Origin: Nymphalis io | Lineage: Eukaryota > Arthropoda > Insecta > Lepidoptera > Nymphalidae | DNA length: 64,000 nucleotides | NCBI RefSeq assembly: GCF_905147045.1 | Contig: NC_065906.1 | Location: forward strand, 3,906,001-3,970,000 | Reading direction: 5' to 3' | Notes under the pieces: generated by a model | Databases searched by the model: none | Seen by the model: only the letters and a program-made list of their open reading frames with translations | Told to the model about the DNA's origin: nothing | Made by a program: the position numbers and the translations under genes | Part shown: in pieces, positions 37,619 to 49,900 of the stretch | Layout of the letters: each line of letters opens with the position of its first letter | Numbering within the stretch: the stretch's first letter is position 1

Positions 37619-38945
37619 TCTGACCAGTCTGACCAGAACGAGCAACACAGTCAATATTTTCAAAATTTATTGATTCCTATTTTTAACATGTTTAAATAGC
37701 TTTGTATATAATAAAATTTGATAACTTGATTACTAATTATAGTGTTATTGAAAAATACTATCAAAGGTAACAGTAAGACTTTAGAGTTACTTCAACTATT
37801 TTTAGTGAGTCATTTGGTAACATAATGTTAAGGTTTAATGGAGTGGCTGGATGAAGTATCCATGGAAATTTATTTGTGCTAATTAACGAACGAACAAACT
37901 AACTAAAAAGCTTTATAATTTTTTAAAAATATAATAAAAAGTATATTATGTTGTACACAGTATACAGTATGTTACTGACTCAGCTAATGTTTCTTAAGCC
38001 CCACAATATGGAACTTTCTTGTAATTATGCTTAAATTTTTGCACTTTACCTTAACTAGGGCTACATGATGTTCTAAACGTTGAGCCGACGATGCAGCCGG
38101 TAGAGGCATGATACTGGGAGCCAGTACTATGGCTAGATTTGAAGAATCCATTAAGTTATCTTTATGTTTTGATGCTATATAATTTAATAACTGAAAAATT
38201 AACAGTCAGATAAAGAGACAAATATAACTACATAATATTGTTTCAAAAGTATTTGTAAAACTTGAAATACCTCCATTACATAATGCAAAAGGTGAACATG
38301 TAGTACTGGTAAGAGTAATAATGTGTTTAAAATAGATTTTAAACAATCTTCGCCAGTTGTTAGTCTACATCGCAAAAGCAGATCTTGTACTTCAGCACTA
38401 ATTAAGGGCTCTGGCAAGCACCGGAGATAGAGTTTCAACACACTCGCCACATCGATTGGATGATGGCCCTCTGATACACAACCACCAGCGTCAAGCAACC
38501 GCTAAAACCAAGTGCTCAGTTAAAAAATATTATCTACTAGAAAGTAATACAATAAATACCGCGTTTATTTACCTTTATATCTTTCTGACGGGTTTGTGAT
38601 CCTGCTTTTCTAAAGAGGCCTTCCATATGGGCATTCTTTCGTAATACTGACGACATTTCACTAACAACGGTGGGAATACACAAAGTGCTTCCACAACAAA
38701 TCACACTACATGATGGCACTTTCAACAAAGGGGCCCCAAACACTGTTTTATGATCCTAAAAACCGGTAATAAATATTATTTTATATATTTGTATACACAA
38801 TTCAAAAAATACATTTAGAAAGAAAACTTACTTTAACATTTTTTAATATAATTTTTTTAAGACGATGTTTTAATCCCGCTTTTTTTAATTCTCCAACTAT
38901 AATAGATTGTAATTTACCATGATTAATACCGTCTGATATCAACAT
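34903..38945 (-). CDS. ARHGAP11A: ARHGAP11A-like Rho GTPase-activating protein, complete
   Basis: Eight minus-strand exons: 38945..38832 (ATG), 38755..38573, 38501..38271, 38190..38050, 37569..37449, 37083..36936, 36615..36559, 36484..34903 (TAA); 858 codons plus stop, phases consistent. The RhoGAP domain occupies about residues 40-225: VFGAPLL, MEGLFRKAGSQTRQKDIK with the arginine-finger region, VLKLYLRCLPEPLIS, and DSSNLAIVLAPSIMP. It should accelerate GTP hydrolysis on Rho-family GTPases; vertebrate ARHGAP11A acts on RhoA in cytokinesis. The long last exon is a disordered Ser/Lys/Arg-rich tail with a predicted coiled coil (YEEIKNRVSAIENRLSREF), SEHLARRLSKELKIRP, an NNSWDGTGPENSS segment resembling one in ARHGAP11A, and basic patches (KKRRS, RRSPRQKQR) that suggest nuclear localisation. 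Orthology rests on domain order and tail motifs. Confidence 0.88.
37587..37616. repeat. (TA)n microsatellite
   Basis: Alternating AT run in the intron upstream, in the gene's sense, of the ARHGAP11A-like exon 5. Confidence 0.85.
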
Positions 38946-40035
38946 TTCTTTTGTTTGTTATAAAAACATTGATTTTATTAAGGAGTAATCAAACTTTGAT
39001 TTCTGATATCCGCTTTTTAAATCACTTTATTTCGTTAACAATGACGTTCCGTTTTTCTTGTTTCTAATGTGTCAAGTATGATAGTACCAATACTATTGTA
39101 AAGATTAATACGTTATAATAATGATTTGAATTAGTTCGTTCGTGTTATTTTTAAATAACACAAAGTTGGGTACTGTGCTTTTATTATTTTACAAAGTTTG
39201 TTTTATGAAAGTATCTTTTTGTAATAGCTAAGCGCTTCAAAGCTAATAGACTTTTATAGATTGATGAAAATTCACACCTGGCGCAATAATAATAATAATA
39301 TCCTAGGACATTTTTCACACACGGCCATCTGCTCCCAAATTAAGCTTGTATAGAGCTTGTGCTATGGAAACCAGACAACTGATATACTACATATACATTT
39401 TTTTTGTAAATACATACTTATATATATAATTACACCCAGACTCAGGACAAACAGACATGTTCATGCACACAAATATCTGTCCTGGGTGGGAATCGAACCC
39501 ACAACCTTCGACGTGAAAGGCAAGCATCCACCAACCACGCCAACCGGCTCGTCAAATATAATTATATTATTTGTTAATTTATTTTATTTTGTATTTTTTA
39601 ATTAATTTATTATTATCAATTACAAAAGTATTCAATTTATAACATTAAAATCTATTATAAATTTAATATAACTTTAGACATTTCACACACGTGATTTGTA
39701 GATAAGCAATTAGAAGATTATGATCTCAAAAAATTATATTTAAAATATAAAAAAAACTGGCGAAAGATTTTTTACGACGAAAAAATGTTTTTTTTACAAT
39801 TTTTTTTTAAGTTACGCGTTTTTAAATTTTTTTCTGGAGCGACCGATCGACGCGTGACGTCACATCACCCAACATTGCTCACTCGCCCATACAATTTCGC
39901 CTGTATTTTCCCGTTATTCTTGATTTTATTTATATTTCGGTTAGTATAAAAAAAAACTTTTAAACATTTCTTATACAGTACCATAGCAAACTAATTCAAC
40001 AAATAGAACTCGGGGAAAAAAACTTTGTCCATATA
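38946..40035. other. Spacer upstream of the ARHGAP11A-like gene
   Basis: Contains the presumed promoter of the minus-strand RhoGAP gene, SINE family 4 copy A, and the left flank of the Tc1-like element. No coding region seen. Confidence 0.5.
39285..39555 (-). repeat. tRNA-derived SINE family 4, copy A, ATT tail
   Basis: Minus-strand sense begins GACGAGCCGGTTGGCGTGGT, has a B-box-like GGGTTCGATTCCC, a body containing GACATGTTCATG-type sequence in reverse, and ends with an (ATT)n tail (AATAATAATAATA on plus). Confidence 0.87.
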
Positions 40036-40349
40036 TACCTGGCCGCCAAAAAAATCGACCCACCCGTATTTTTTTACTTACAAAGTTGTTATCTAAGTTG
40101 TTGTCAAAGTTGTTATACATTTAACATTTTATTACCCACTTGATATTGATTTGGAGGAGTTGTAAGTGTTATTGAGGATATTTGGAATATTTTTAAAGTA
40201 TTGATAAGAAAACGTTACTTTGTGCACAAAGTGCATGGTTAGTTTATTTCCAGTTCTTAACGCGGAGTCATCTCGGTTCGATGTTTATTATTGATTAAGT
40301 GTATGAAACTTTGTTGAAACAATAATTTTAATAAGTTTAAACATAAAAA

Positions 40350-41690
40350 ATGGATACTACTGAAGCAGAAGCTGCTCAAGTCGTAGCTCTTATTCATGAG
40401 GGGTTAAGTCAGCGAAATGTGGCTAGAACACTAAAATTAAGTCGTTCAGCGGTGCGAAGAGTGTACAAACGCTACTTGGAGACTGGGGAGTATCACCGGA
40501 GACCAGGATCTGGCAGGGGGCGTGTCACGAACCCGACCGATGACCGTTTTATTGGTTTGACGTCTTTAAGAAACTGACATCTTTCGGCTGTTGACGTTCA
40601 AGGTAGACTCCGAGAAAGTCGTGGAGTGTCTGTGAGTGAAAATACTGTAAGAAGAAGACTTCGAGAGCAAAACTTAACCCCTCACAATCCAGCAACAGGA
40701 CCAAAACTCACAGCATCCCATCGACAAGCAAGACTACAATTTGCTAGGCAGCTCGTCGATTGGATACTGGACCAATGGGAGACAGTATTGTTCAGTGATG
40801 AAAGCCGAATGTCTCTAGTAGGCTCTGATGGACGACGTAACGTCATGCGAAGGCCAGGAGAACGCTACTCTCAGTGTTGCATTCGAGAAACAGTCCGATT
40901 TGGTGGCTCTACAATGTTTTGGGGAGGTATTTCTTTGACGGGACGCACAGAGCTGGTTTTTTTCCGTAATCGTGCTGTTAATGCTGAAACTTACATAACG
41001 GACATTCTGGAGCCTCATGTGATTTTTTTTTTTTTTTATAGAATAGGAAGGCGGACGAGCATATGGGCCACCTGATGGTAAGTGGTCACCAAACGCCCTT
41101 AGACATTGGCATTGTAAGAAATGTCAACCATCGCTTATAGCCAATGCGCCACCAACCTTGGGAACTAAAATTTTATGTCCCTTGTGCCTGTAATTACACT
41201 GGCTCACTCACCCTTCAAACCGGAACACAACAATATCAAGTATTGCTGTTTTGCGGTAGAATATCTGATGAGTGGGTGGTACCTACCCAGACGGGCTTGC
41301 ACAAAGCCCTACCACCAGTAATGGTGATGCCTTACGCTGGATATATTGGGGATAATTTCCAACTTATGCACGACAACGCACGACCTCACGTCGCTAGAAT
41401 TGTTAAAGACTATCTCAGGGAAGTCGAAATTCCAGTTATGCAGTGGCCAGCCAATAGTCCGGACTTAAACCCGATAGAGCACCTCTGGGACCAGCTAAAA
41501 CGTACGGTTCAAGCACGAAATCCAATTCCAGAAACCCTGAATCAACTGGAAGCTGCCCTAACTGAAGAATGGCAACGGACCCCACAGGAAGACATTACAA
41601 ACAAACAACACAATGACAAAGCTAATCAGGTCACTTAATAGGCGTATGCAGGCAGTGATTAGGTCAAGAGGAGGAAACACTCCCTATTAA
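40350..41690 (+). pseudogene. Tc1-type transposase (DD34E), inactivated
   Basis: ATG at 40350. The N-terminal helix-turn-helix has LIHEGLSQRNVARTLKLSRS and VRRVYKRYLETGEYHRR; after a TGA at 40575-40577 the frame resumes with HLSAVDVQGRLRES and VSENTVRRRLREQNL. Catalytic residues are visible: first Asp in VLFSDESRMS (about 40798), second Asp in LMHDNARPHVA (about 41370), Glu in SPDLNPIEHLWD (about 41475), with 34 residues between the second Asp and the Glu. Tc1 transposases cut and paste the element into TA sites. The copy is dead three ways: a nonsense codon, a SINE between LEPHV and MPYAG (separating the first and second catalytic Asp), and a small frame-shifting insertion near 41605 before the terminal RSLNRRMQAVIRSRGG. 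Confidence 0.92.
41024..41323 (-). repeat. Poly-A SINE family 1, copy C, inside the transposase gene
   Basis: T-run at 41023-41037 marks the reverse poly-A tail. GTGAT at 41019-41023 and 41324-41328 is the probable short target duplication. Removing the SINE and one duplicate brings the two halves of the transposase back into one frame. Confidence 0.92.
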
Positions 41691-42359
41691 AGTAAGATTT
41701 AGTCACCCAAATTTAAAAACAAACGGCATAATCGTTTTGTACACAAAAAAATAAAATTGCGTAAAATTTTAGTTTTCGTGTTTTGTCACATATTTACCTA
41801 AAAACCTATTTTTTGCGCACTATTTCTGTTTTTGTACAATCCTACAATTGCATTTTTTCCTTATCAATCTTAAAAATATACATATGTGGTAGTTTAAAAC
41901 CATACGATAGCTTTTTTACAAAAAATGTAGGTGGGTCGATTTTTTTGGAGGCCAGTATATATTATCAACAAAAACAAGTAGATATTTTCGTGATGAGCAT
42001 TTTAATATAAGCACTATTAATAGTAAGATTTGTCGTATTTTAATTTTTTAGTTTGAGGATGAAACAATAATTTATACAGGCTAGTTATAGGTATTCGTTT
42101 AATATAAACTTAATTCAGAATGTTCGTAATACGGCCTTGATACGTTGAATACCGATAGTGTTGCATGAGAGTTTGTATCGATTAAATATGCATTTCAACG
42201 TTAATCTTAAGTTAATTGTTGATCCTAAAGATAATTTGTGAAAACGCCGTATCGCCAATATATAATATACGTGCATGGTATACGTTGAAAAAATTCTTAA
42301 TGAGTGTGACCTATTGAAATTAATTTTTACCAAATTATGTTTCTTTGAAAGTTAAGATC

Positions 42360-43060
42360 CTTTTGAAGAAAGCCTTTGATTGGGATTCCCAGGAAGTAAT
42401 GCAACTGGATCATCAATTTTGCCCAATCGGACCATCAAGATCATAATTGACTCTTATAATGACATGTGCAAATTAGCAACATTCAATGTTGACAGACGAC
42501 AGCACTGTACGAGACTGTAGACGCCTTATACACCGGCCGCACTAATATTGGTCGGGAATACGTCGATGAGTATAAACTTGTCTAAAATCACAAGTGCTTA
42601 TTAATCAAAGCCTGGGATTGGGGCCAACCAAACATGGTACAACTCAACCCCAATACGACAAAATATTGCGCGATGACTCCTAAAATGACACCTTTTGTCA
42701 TACCATACTCATTTTAAGAATACCGCCGCGCTACCAAATTCAGTGTCAGGACGTTAGGTTCCGCAGTCTATTGGAAGGTGAAGCCAAATTAGCCTCTAAA
42801 AGCTTTGTGTGCTCAACAAGGTAAGTCAGTACTTCACGTCAGCTCTTCGCCTAAAATGCTACAAGGCGAAAATTCAGCCCCACTCTGTTATCAATCTGCA
42901 TCTTCTATCGCATCTTTTACGGGGAATGGTCTGAGGAACGGCTTAGTTTAATCCCATGCGCTGAATTCCACCACAGGACATCGCTTCTAAATTCTATCCA
43001 AACCATCTCGAAAAAAAGTTTTTCCAGTAAAAGTTATTTGATTACAAGTATGCTCCTCAC
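42360..43060 (+). mobile_element. Heavily decayed non-LTR reverse-transcriptase relic
   Basis: Scattered frames give KAFDWDSQEVMQL-like sequence near 42370, DDSTV-like coding at about 42500, MTPKMTPFV near 42678, FYRIFYGEWSEE near 42906 and LIPCAEFHHRTS near 42955. These are the order and wording of a CR1/Jockey RT and its C-terminal region. There are many stops and frameshifts. It belongs to the same broad class as, but is not a copy of, the element at 13.3 kb. Confidence 0.7.
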
Positions 43061-43960
43061 ATCGCTATGTGACCAATGCCATAGTATGTTTGCATCCTTC
43101 ACATTCGAGATTGTTGATTTTATTTGCACTTTCATCACATACAAATTTACGATAATATACCGTGGCTCTGTATCGTAACTATCACGCCCCGAATTGTGTA
43201 TGTAAAATTAAAGTATAGGAAATATATATTCTATTCTATATCGATATTATCTTCTATCGAAAGCGGAAAGCACTAGTATCTCTAATGGTCGATCACAGTT
43301 ACGATTAATCTGCATTAAGAAAAGATTAAAATAAACAATAAAAATAAGCTCTCTAATATATTTCACATGATTTGAGAAAGAATCCGCAATCATAAGATCG
43401 ACTTTCGGTAGATTATTTGTTAATCTACGTGAAAATACTGCTCTTATTTTAGCATAAAATAATATATTAATAATCGTTCTAATATTCAAATCACAAAGAG
43501 GGATAAAATATATACGAAATTACACATGGTTTTGTTTGCTTGTTTGTATTATTTTTTATATAATTAATTATAAGACGTGATAATTATATGTAAAATATGA
43601 ATTTAATGTGCACATAAACCTTAATGATGTGATTGTTATAAGTAAATATAGGAAAGCTCTGATCAAAATATACCTATTAATTTATTCTTTAGTTTATCTA
43701 TGCTATTATTTTGTATTTTTTCATTCATACTATATTTTTAATTTATACTTTAATTAAAAATAGCTTTTATAAATAAGTCAGTATACAAATAAAATATAAT
43801 ATTAAAAAATAAATATTATAACTGGCAAGCTTTATTTTAAGGTGGACGTGTCAGTCAGCCAAAAGTCAATCAATTTCAATAGAAATCGTATTGTTGAAAT
43901 AGATGTATGAGAAACCTTTTATTGAATATTTAGGATAGTCAATAATTTTATCTCATTAAA
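43061..43960. other. Spacer upstream of STT3B
   Basis: AT-rich; presumably includes the STT3B promoter and 5' UTR. No specific element was identified. Confidence 0.5.
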
Positions 43961-46900
43961 ATGCCGACAGCGGCTGAGACCAAACAAAGTAATGGTCGCA
44001 ATAAAGGAGTATTTAACAACACGACCGGCTTTAGTACACTCATCACGGTTACAGTTTTGTCACTTGCTTGGTTGGCCGGTTTTGCATCCCGGCTTTTTGC
44101 TGTAATTCGTTTTGAAAGCATCATTCATGAATTTGACCCTTGGTAAGCAATATAACAATACACATACAAATATTACTTTTTTTCGCGTGCATAACTCTTA
44201 GTAATATAACGGATATGTTTTACAGGTTTAACTATAGATCCACAGCGTATATGGTACAGCATGGTTTCTATAACTTTTTAAATTGGTTTGACGAGAGAGC
44301 ATGGTACCCTCTAGGACGCATTGTAGGGGGTACAGTTTACCCTGGTCTTATGATCACATCAGGAACCATTCATTGGATACTGCATACGCTTAATATACCT
44401 ATACATATACGAGATATATGTGTGTTTCTTGCACCAATATTCAGGTATATTTTTTAATAGATAATGACTTGTTATACTGCCAAATGTTTACATAATTATT
44501 AATAAAATATATTTTTTAGTGGTTTAACAGCTATAGCAACATATCTGTTAACATCTGAGCTATGGTCCCGTGGTGCAGGTCTTTTTGCTGCATGTTTTAT
44601 AGCAATAGTACCGGGCTATAGCAGTAGGTCTGTAGCAGGGAGTTATGATAATGAGGGCATAGCAATATTTGCACTACAGTTTACTTATTATTTATGGTTG
44701 AAAAGTATAAAAAGTGGATCAATTTTCTGGTCAATTTGTACAGCTCTGTCATACTTTTATATGGTGAGTTATAAAATATATACATTATTAAAATTGTTTA
44801 TTAGAATTGTAAATAAAATTGTAATGCATTACTAAAGATTTAGTCTTTTCTTTGATTTAGATTGTATAACATAATTTTTATTATTCATAAAAATTTTCAG
44901 GTCTCAGCATGGGGTGGCTACGTGTTCATTATCAATTTAATACCTTTACACGTTTTTGTATTACTTATTATGGGAAGGTTCTCGCAAAGATTATTTGTCA
45001 GCTATACTGTCTTTTACATTATTGGACTCTTACTGTCCATGCAGATTCCATTTGTAGGATTCCAACCAATACGCACAAGTGAACACATGGCAGCATCAGG
45101 TAAATATAGTTACTGTTTTTAGGGTTTATTTTTTGAATTAATCAACCTTATAAATATTGCTTAGCAAGTTATTAGTTAAACAATGCTGTCTTCTTCGAAT
45201 GTCAGATCAACAACGATAGAAAAATAGAAAATCAGTTTAACTAACCATCTATTAAGTAACACTTATAAGTAAGGCAGATAATGATTCTAACTGGAGTTGG
45301 TAGTAGGGCTTAGTGTCATTCCATTTGGAATCACGTCACCAACTCATTAACTGTTACCCTTTGACTGTCTGCAGTCTAAAAATTGAAAATAAAACATGAA
45401 CGTATATTCTTTATTACTAGGATGATACACATACCTTAAAAACATTTTGATGGTTTTTAAAGTAAGATATATACACATTAAAAACTTTTTAAAATAGTTA
45501 TTTTGCAAATAATTGGAAAATACTAATGATTTTATTTTATTTAACATATCATCATCATACATAATTTTCTGTATTATTCTTATCCTTTATCACATTTAAA
45601 TGGAATCTAAAACTTTGAGTTATGTCAAAAGATTTTGTTGCATAATTTTTTTTTTTAAATAGGTGCAATAATTCTGTGTGTGCAGTACATCAAGTTTTTG
45701 ATTGAAATCTTTATATTTTTAGTTCTTTAATATTTCTCCTTATTACAACTGTGAGTATCACAGAAATAAATTGGATAATTTAGATTCTTATCAATAGTTT
45801 AGTGATCAATAACAATTGAAATCATTTCTCTGAAAATAAATTGTTGCTTTTTATGGTAATTTTCTATTCTTGACATTAAGTATATACTGTAATAGAAAAA
45901 AAATTTGCATGAAGTAAATAAATTTGATTTTTTAGATTTATAATGTAATTAAGTTTTTCTTGTACTTCAAAGTAATGGTTTATTTAACATATTGTAAGTA
46001 ATAAATATATTTATATAAAGTTCATGTATTTCTCTTATTTCTTACAATTAGGGTTTGCTTACATTGCTGTCCTAATGTATTATATATAAAAAGAAATTTT
46101 GAAATTAAAATATGTACTTTGGGAAGTAAAGATATTTGATGAACACAATATTTATATTTTTAGGTGTGTTTGCGCTTTTGATGGCCGTAGGGGTGTTAAA
46201 GTATTTACACAGCCTGAATCCAAAAGGACAATGGAAACAGTTACTAATCTTGGGGGGTTTAGTGGCTGCTGGTACCGTATTCTTGGCTGTGGTCCTGCTT
46301 ACATATATGGGGGTAATTGCTCCCTGGAGTGGAAGGTAACATTGTTTTTTACATCTGACACTTTGTTTTTCCAATATAATTTTTAGTAAAAATAAAAGTT
46401 CAACTCAGTACTCTACTACAATCTACTTGCATTTTATATGTAACATTTAACTCAAATGTTGCACTCTAATTCGACCTTTAATTTCATTTTCAAAGCACAT
46501 ACGTTTTTTTTGCTCTTTAATTAATTTTTCAAAGAAGTTATTTTAACTAAATAAACACAACAAACCATATATACAAATATTATTCCCCACATAACATTAT
46601 CACGACAAAAATAATTCATAACATTATTATACTTGTAAATTATACTGAAGGACACTAGTAAGTGGAATTCATTTAAATACGACAAGCCTACACGTTTCTT
46701 AGGTTTTGTTAATATTTAAATGAGTAATAATACTTTGTCCTGATATTCTTTGCCAATGTTCATAGATTATTCAGTTTTAAACAGTCAAAATATTGTATAG
46801 TTCATTTGTAAGTTATGATAATAAATGAGCAATTCATGAGTTTAAATTTGTTTTGTGTTTAATAAATTACTTTATGGTGGTGGAATAAGCTCCAAATCCT

Positions 46901-49900
46901 TCTCCTCAAAAAGGGAGAGGAGGCCTTAGCCCAGCAGTGGGACATTCACAGGCTGTTACTGTACTGTTATTAAATTACATTTACATAATTTTAGGGCCTT
47001 AATATAAATAATCCTTATGTAAATAAAAAAAAATATTGTTAAATAACTATTTTGGATACATTTAATATTTTTTTTTAGATTTTACTCGCTATGGGACACA
47101 GGGTACGCTAAGATTCATATTCCTATCATAGCTTCAGTGTCCGAACACCAGCCGACAACATGGTCGTCATTTTTCTTCGATTTACACGTTCTTGTTTGTA
47201 CATTCCCCGTTGGACTATGGTATTGCATCAAAAATATTAACGACGAGAGAGTTTTTGGTAAGGATCATTTAGAAATAACTATATTTTATTTTTTTAGCCC
47301 AATGAAAATATAATTGGCATAGATTATGTGAATCTTAACTGTAGATCAAGATATTATACTAGGCAAGAAAAACTTTCTTTCATCACTAAAATAATTGCAT
47401 TAATAATATATCGAGCATATATGTATGAATAAAAATATGCCAAATTTTCATAGAAATTGATGTGACATGTGTGTCCAATGCTAGCTATGCTAGAACACGT
47501 GAATCTTAACCGATGACCGTGGGTTGGGAACCCGGGCAAGCACCTCTGAATTTTCATGTGCTTAATCTCTGTTTATAATTCATTTCGTGTTTTACGGTGA
47601 AGGAAAACATCTTGAGGAAACCTGCATGTGTATAATTTGACTGAAATTCTGCCACATGTGGATTCCACCAACCCGCACTGGAGCAGCGTGGTGGAATAAG
47701 CTCCAAACCTTCTTCTCCAAAAGGGAGAGGAAGCCTTAGCCCAGCGGTGGGACATTCACAGGTTGTTACTGTGTGTCCAATTCTTTAAATCCTTCCGAAA
47801 TCAGGAATCAAGGGCTTTGCGCTCTTGTGGGATTTTCGAAGTAGTATATTATGAATGTAATTTCTATTTTTTGTTATTGCGACTGCCTCGTTGGTCTAGT
47901 GACTATAAGGCGGCACATCTTGAGGTCCTGTGTTCAAACCCCAGGTCAGGCCGAAATAAATGATTGAGTTTTTGTCTCGAAAAATTCTCAGTAGCAGCCC
48001 GCAGTCTGGAAGTTGGAAGTGTGTACACACCCCTGCCAAGAAAAGCATGTAAAGCCGTTGGTCCAGCGCCTATATTCTCACCGGTGTCGTGTCGGATTTG
48101 CCATCGGATTATGAGAGTGGCGGAATAGAGAGTGCACCTGTGTTTGCGCACGCACTTGTGCACTATAATATATCCTGCGCAGTTGGCTAATCTCTCTTGA
48201 GATTGGCCGAAATTATCATCATAAATTTCTATTTTATTAACTCAAAGTATTTTTACAGTGGCCTTATATGCTTTAAGTGCGGTTTACTTTGCGGGTGTGA
48301 TGGTTCGACTGATGCTGACTCTGACGCCTGTAGTTTGTGTTCTTGCCGGCATCGCCTTCTCTATATTGCTCGACTTAGTGCTTAAAGAGGATGAAGTTCA
48401 GATAGTGGCCGTCGAAACAGAAGACTCGAAAAATTTGTATGATAAGGTAAGATTCAAGTGGGTGTTACATTGCCATGCTCTTGGTAGCGAAAGGTGCTGG
48501 AAGGACATGGTCCTCCTTCTGCGAAAACCTTATGTCGCAGAAGGAGGCCGAAGAGCGGGAGCGCGAGTGCCTCTGCGGACTCGCTCGGTCGAAAAAAACT
48601 GGGGAGAAGGCTTCGGTGTCATGCGCACCCTCAGGGGAGGGTCATGCCAGGGCTTAGGGTATTAGTGGCCGGTATTGATGAGCCAACCTTCGCAGCGTCA
48701 TGGTATCATGCGTAAGCGCCCTCCGAATAGAAAGAGTGGTTACCGCTGGTTCTTAAGTGTGTAATCCGGCGGGCCGACCGCCGGTGATTTTCACAGGCTG
48801 TTGTTCTTTGTCATTTAAAGTTACATTCTATTAAATGATTAAAATATAAGCACGCTCCTAACACAGGCGGGTAAAGTGAAAAAGCGGACCCCCGAGCCAG
48901 TCCCGGCCGCAGATTCCGGTCTGGGTATGAACGTGCGCTCGGGCACGCTCATCGCCTTCATGATCCTGCTCATGTTGTTCTCCGTGCACTGCACCTGGGC
49001 CACCTCCAACGCCTATTCGAGTCCTAGTATCGTGTTGGCCAGCTATGGTAACGATGGGTGAGTACAACTTTTTGTTTACTTATATTTTGTTATTTAAAAC
49101 GGCCTGGATGCGATCATATAATATGTGTATAAACTTGTTAGTATTCTAATAACATTTCGCCGAAATCATTTCTTAATATTTTTTTAAATTACATAGAAGT
49201 ACACCAATGTTTGTACGTTTTCCACGAGGCTTTTTGTTAATAGTTATTTTAATTCATATGGAATAGTATATTTTTAATTATTTAAAAAATAAATACACTT
49301 AATAAATTATAATTGAATAATTTTAGTTCCCGCAAAATATTAGATGACTTCAGGGAAGCTTATGGCTGGTTGTCACAGAATACGGCTGAAGATGCTAGAA
49401 TTATGTCCTGGTGGGACTATGGCTATCAGGTAATTTAGTTTATAATAAATTTACCTTTCGAAGGTAATAATAATATTCTATTTATACTGGAGTCCATCTT
49501 TATACAGTAAATATTTTTTATTTTAGATAGCCGGTATGGGTAACAGAACGACATTAGTCGATAATAATACGTGGAACAATTCCCACATAGCTCTGGTCGG
49601 GAAGGCCATGGCTAGTAATGAGAGTGCTGCCTACGATATAATGACGATGCTGGACGTGGACTACGTGTTGGTTATATTTGGTGGCGCTATCGGTTATTCT
49701 GGAGACGACATCAACAAGTTTATTTGGATGGTCCGCATCGCTGAGGGAGAACACCCGAAGGATATTCATGTAAGCCTTTGCGATTCTTCCGAAGAGTTAA
49801 ATAATTATATACTTTTTTTTTTTTTATAGAATAGGAAGGCGGACGAGCATATGGGCCACCTGATGATAAGTGGTCACTAATGCCCATAGACACTGGCATT

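Larger units (their letters stand above)
40036..41957 (+). mobile_element. Tc1-like DNA transposon with terminal inverted repeats
   Basis: The ends carry about 28-bp inverted repeats: 40036-40064 contains CCAAAAAAATCGACCCACC and 41930-41957 contains GGTGGGTCGATTTTTTTGG, each terminating in TA. The interior encodes a DD34E transposase pseudogene. A SINE at 41024-41323 was added later. Length without the SINE is about 1.6 kb, normal for Tc1 elements. Confidence 0.9.

Noticed and set aside
48475..48715. Short overlapping frames in the GC-rich STT3B intron segment
   Set aside because: Arg/Glu-rich composition is expected from GC-rich DNA in several frames at once; no conserved motif seen.
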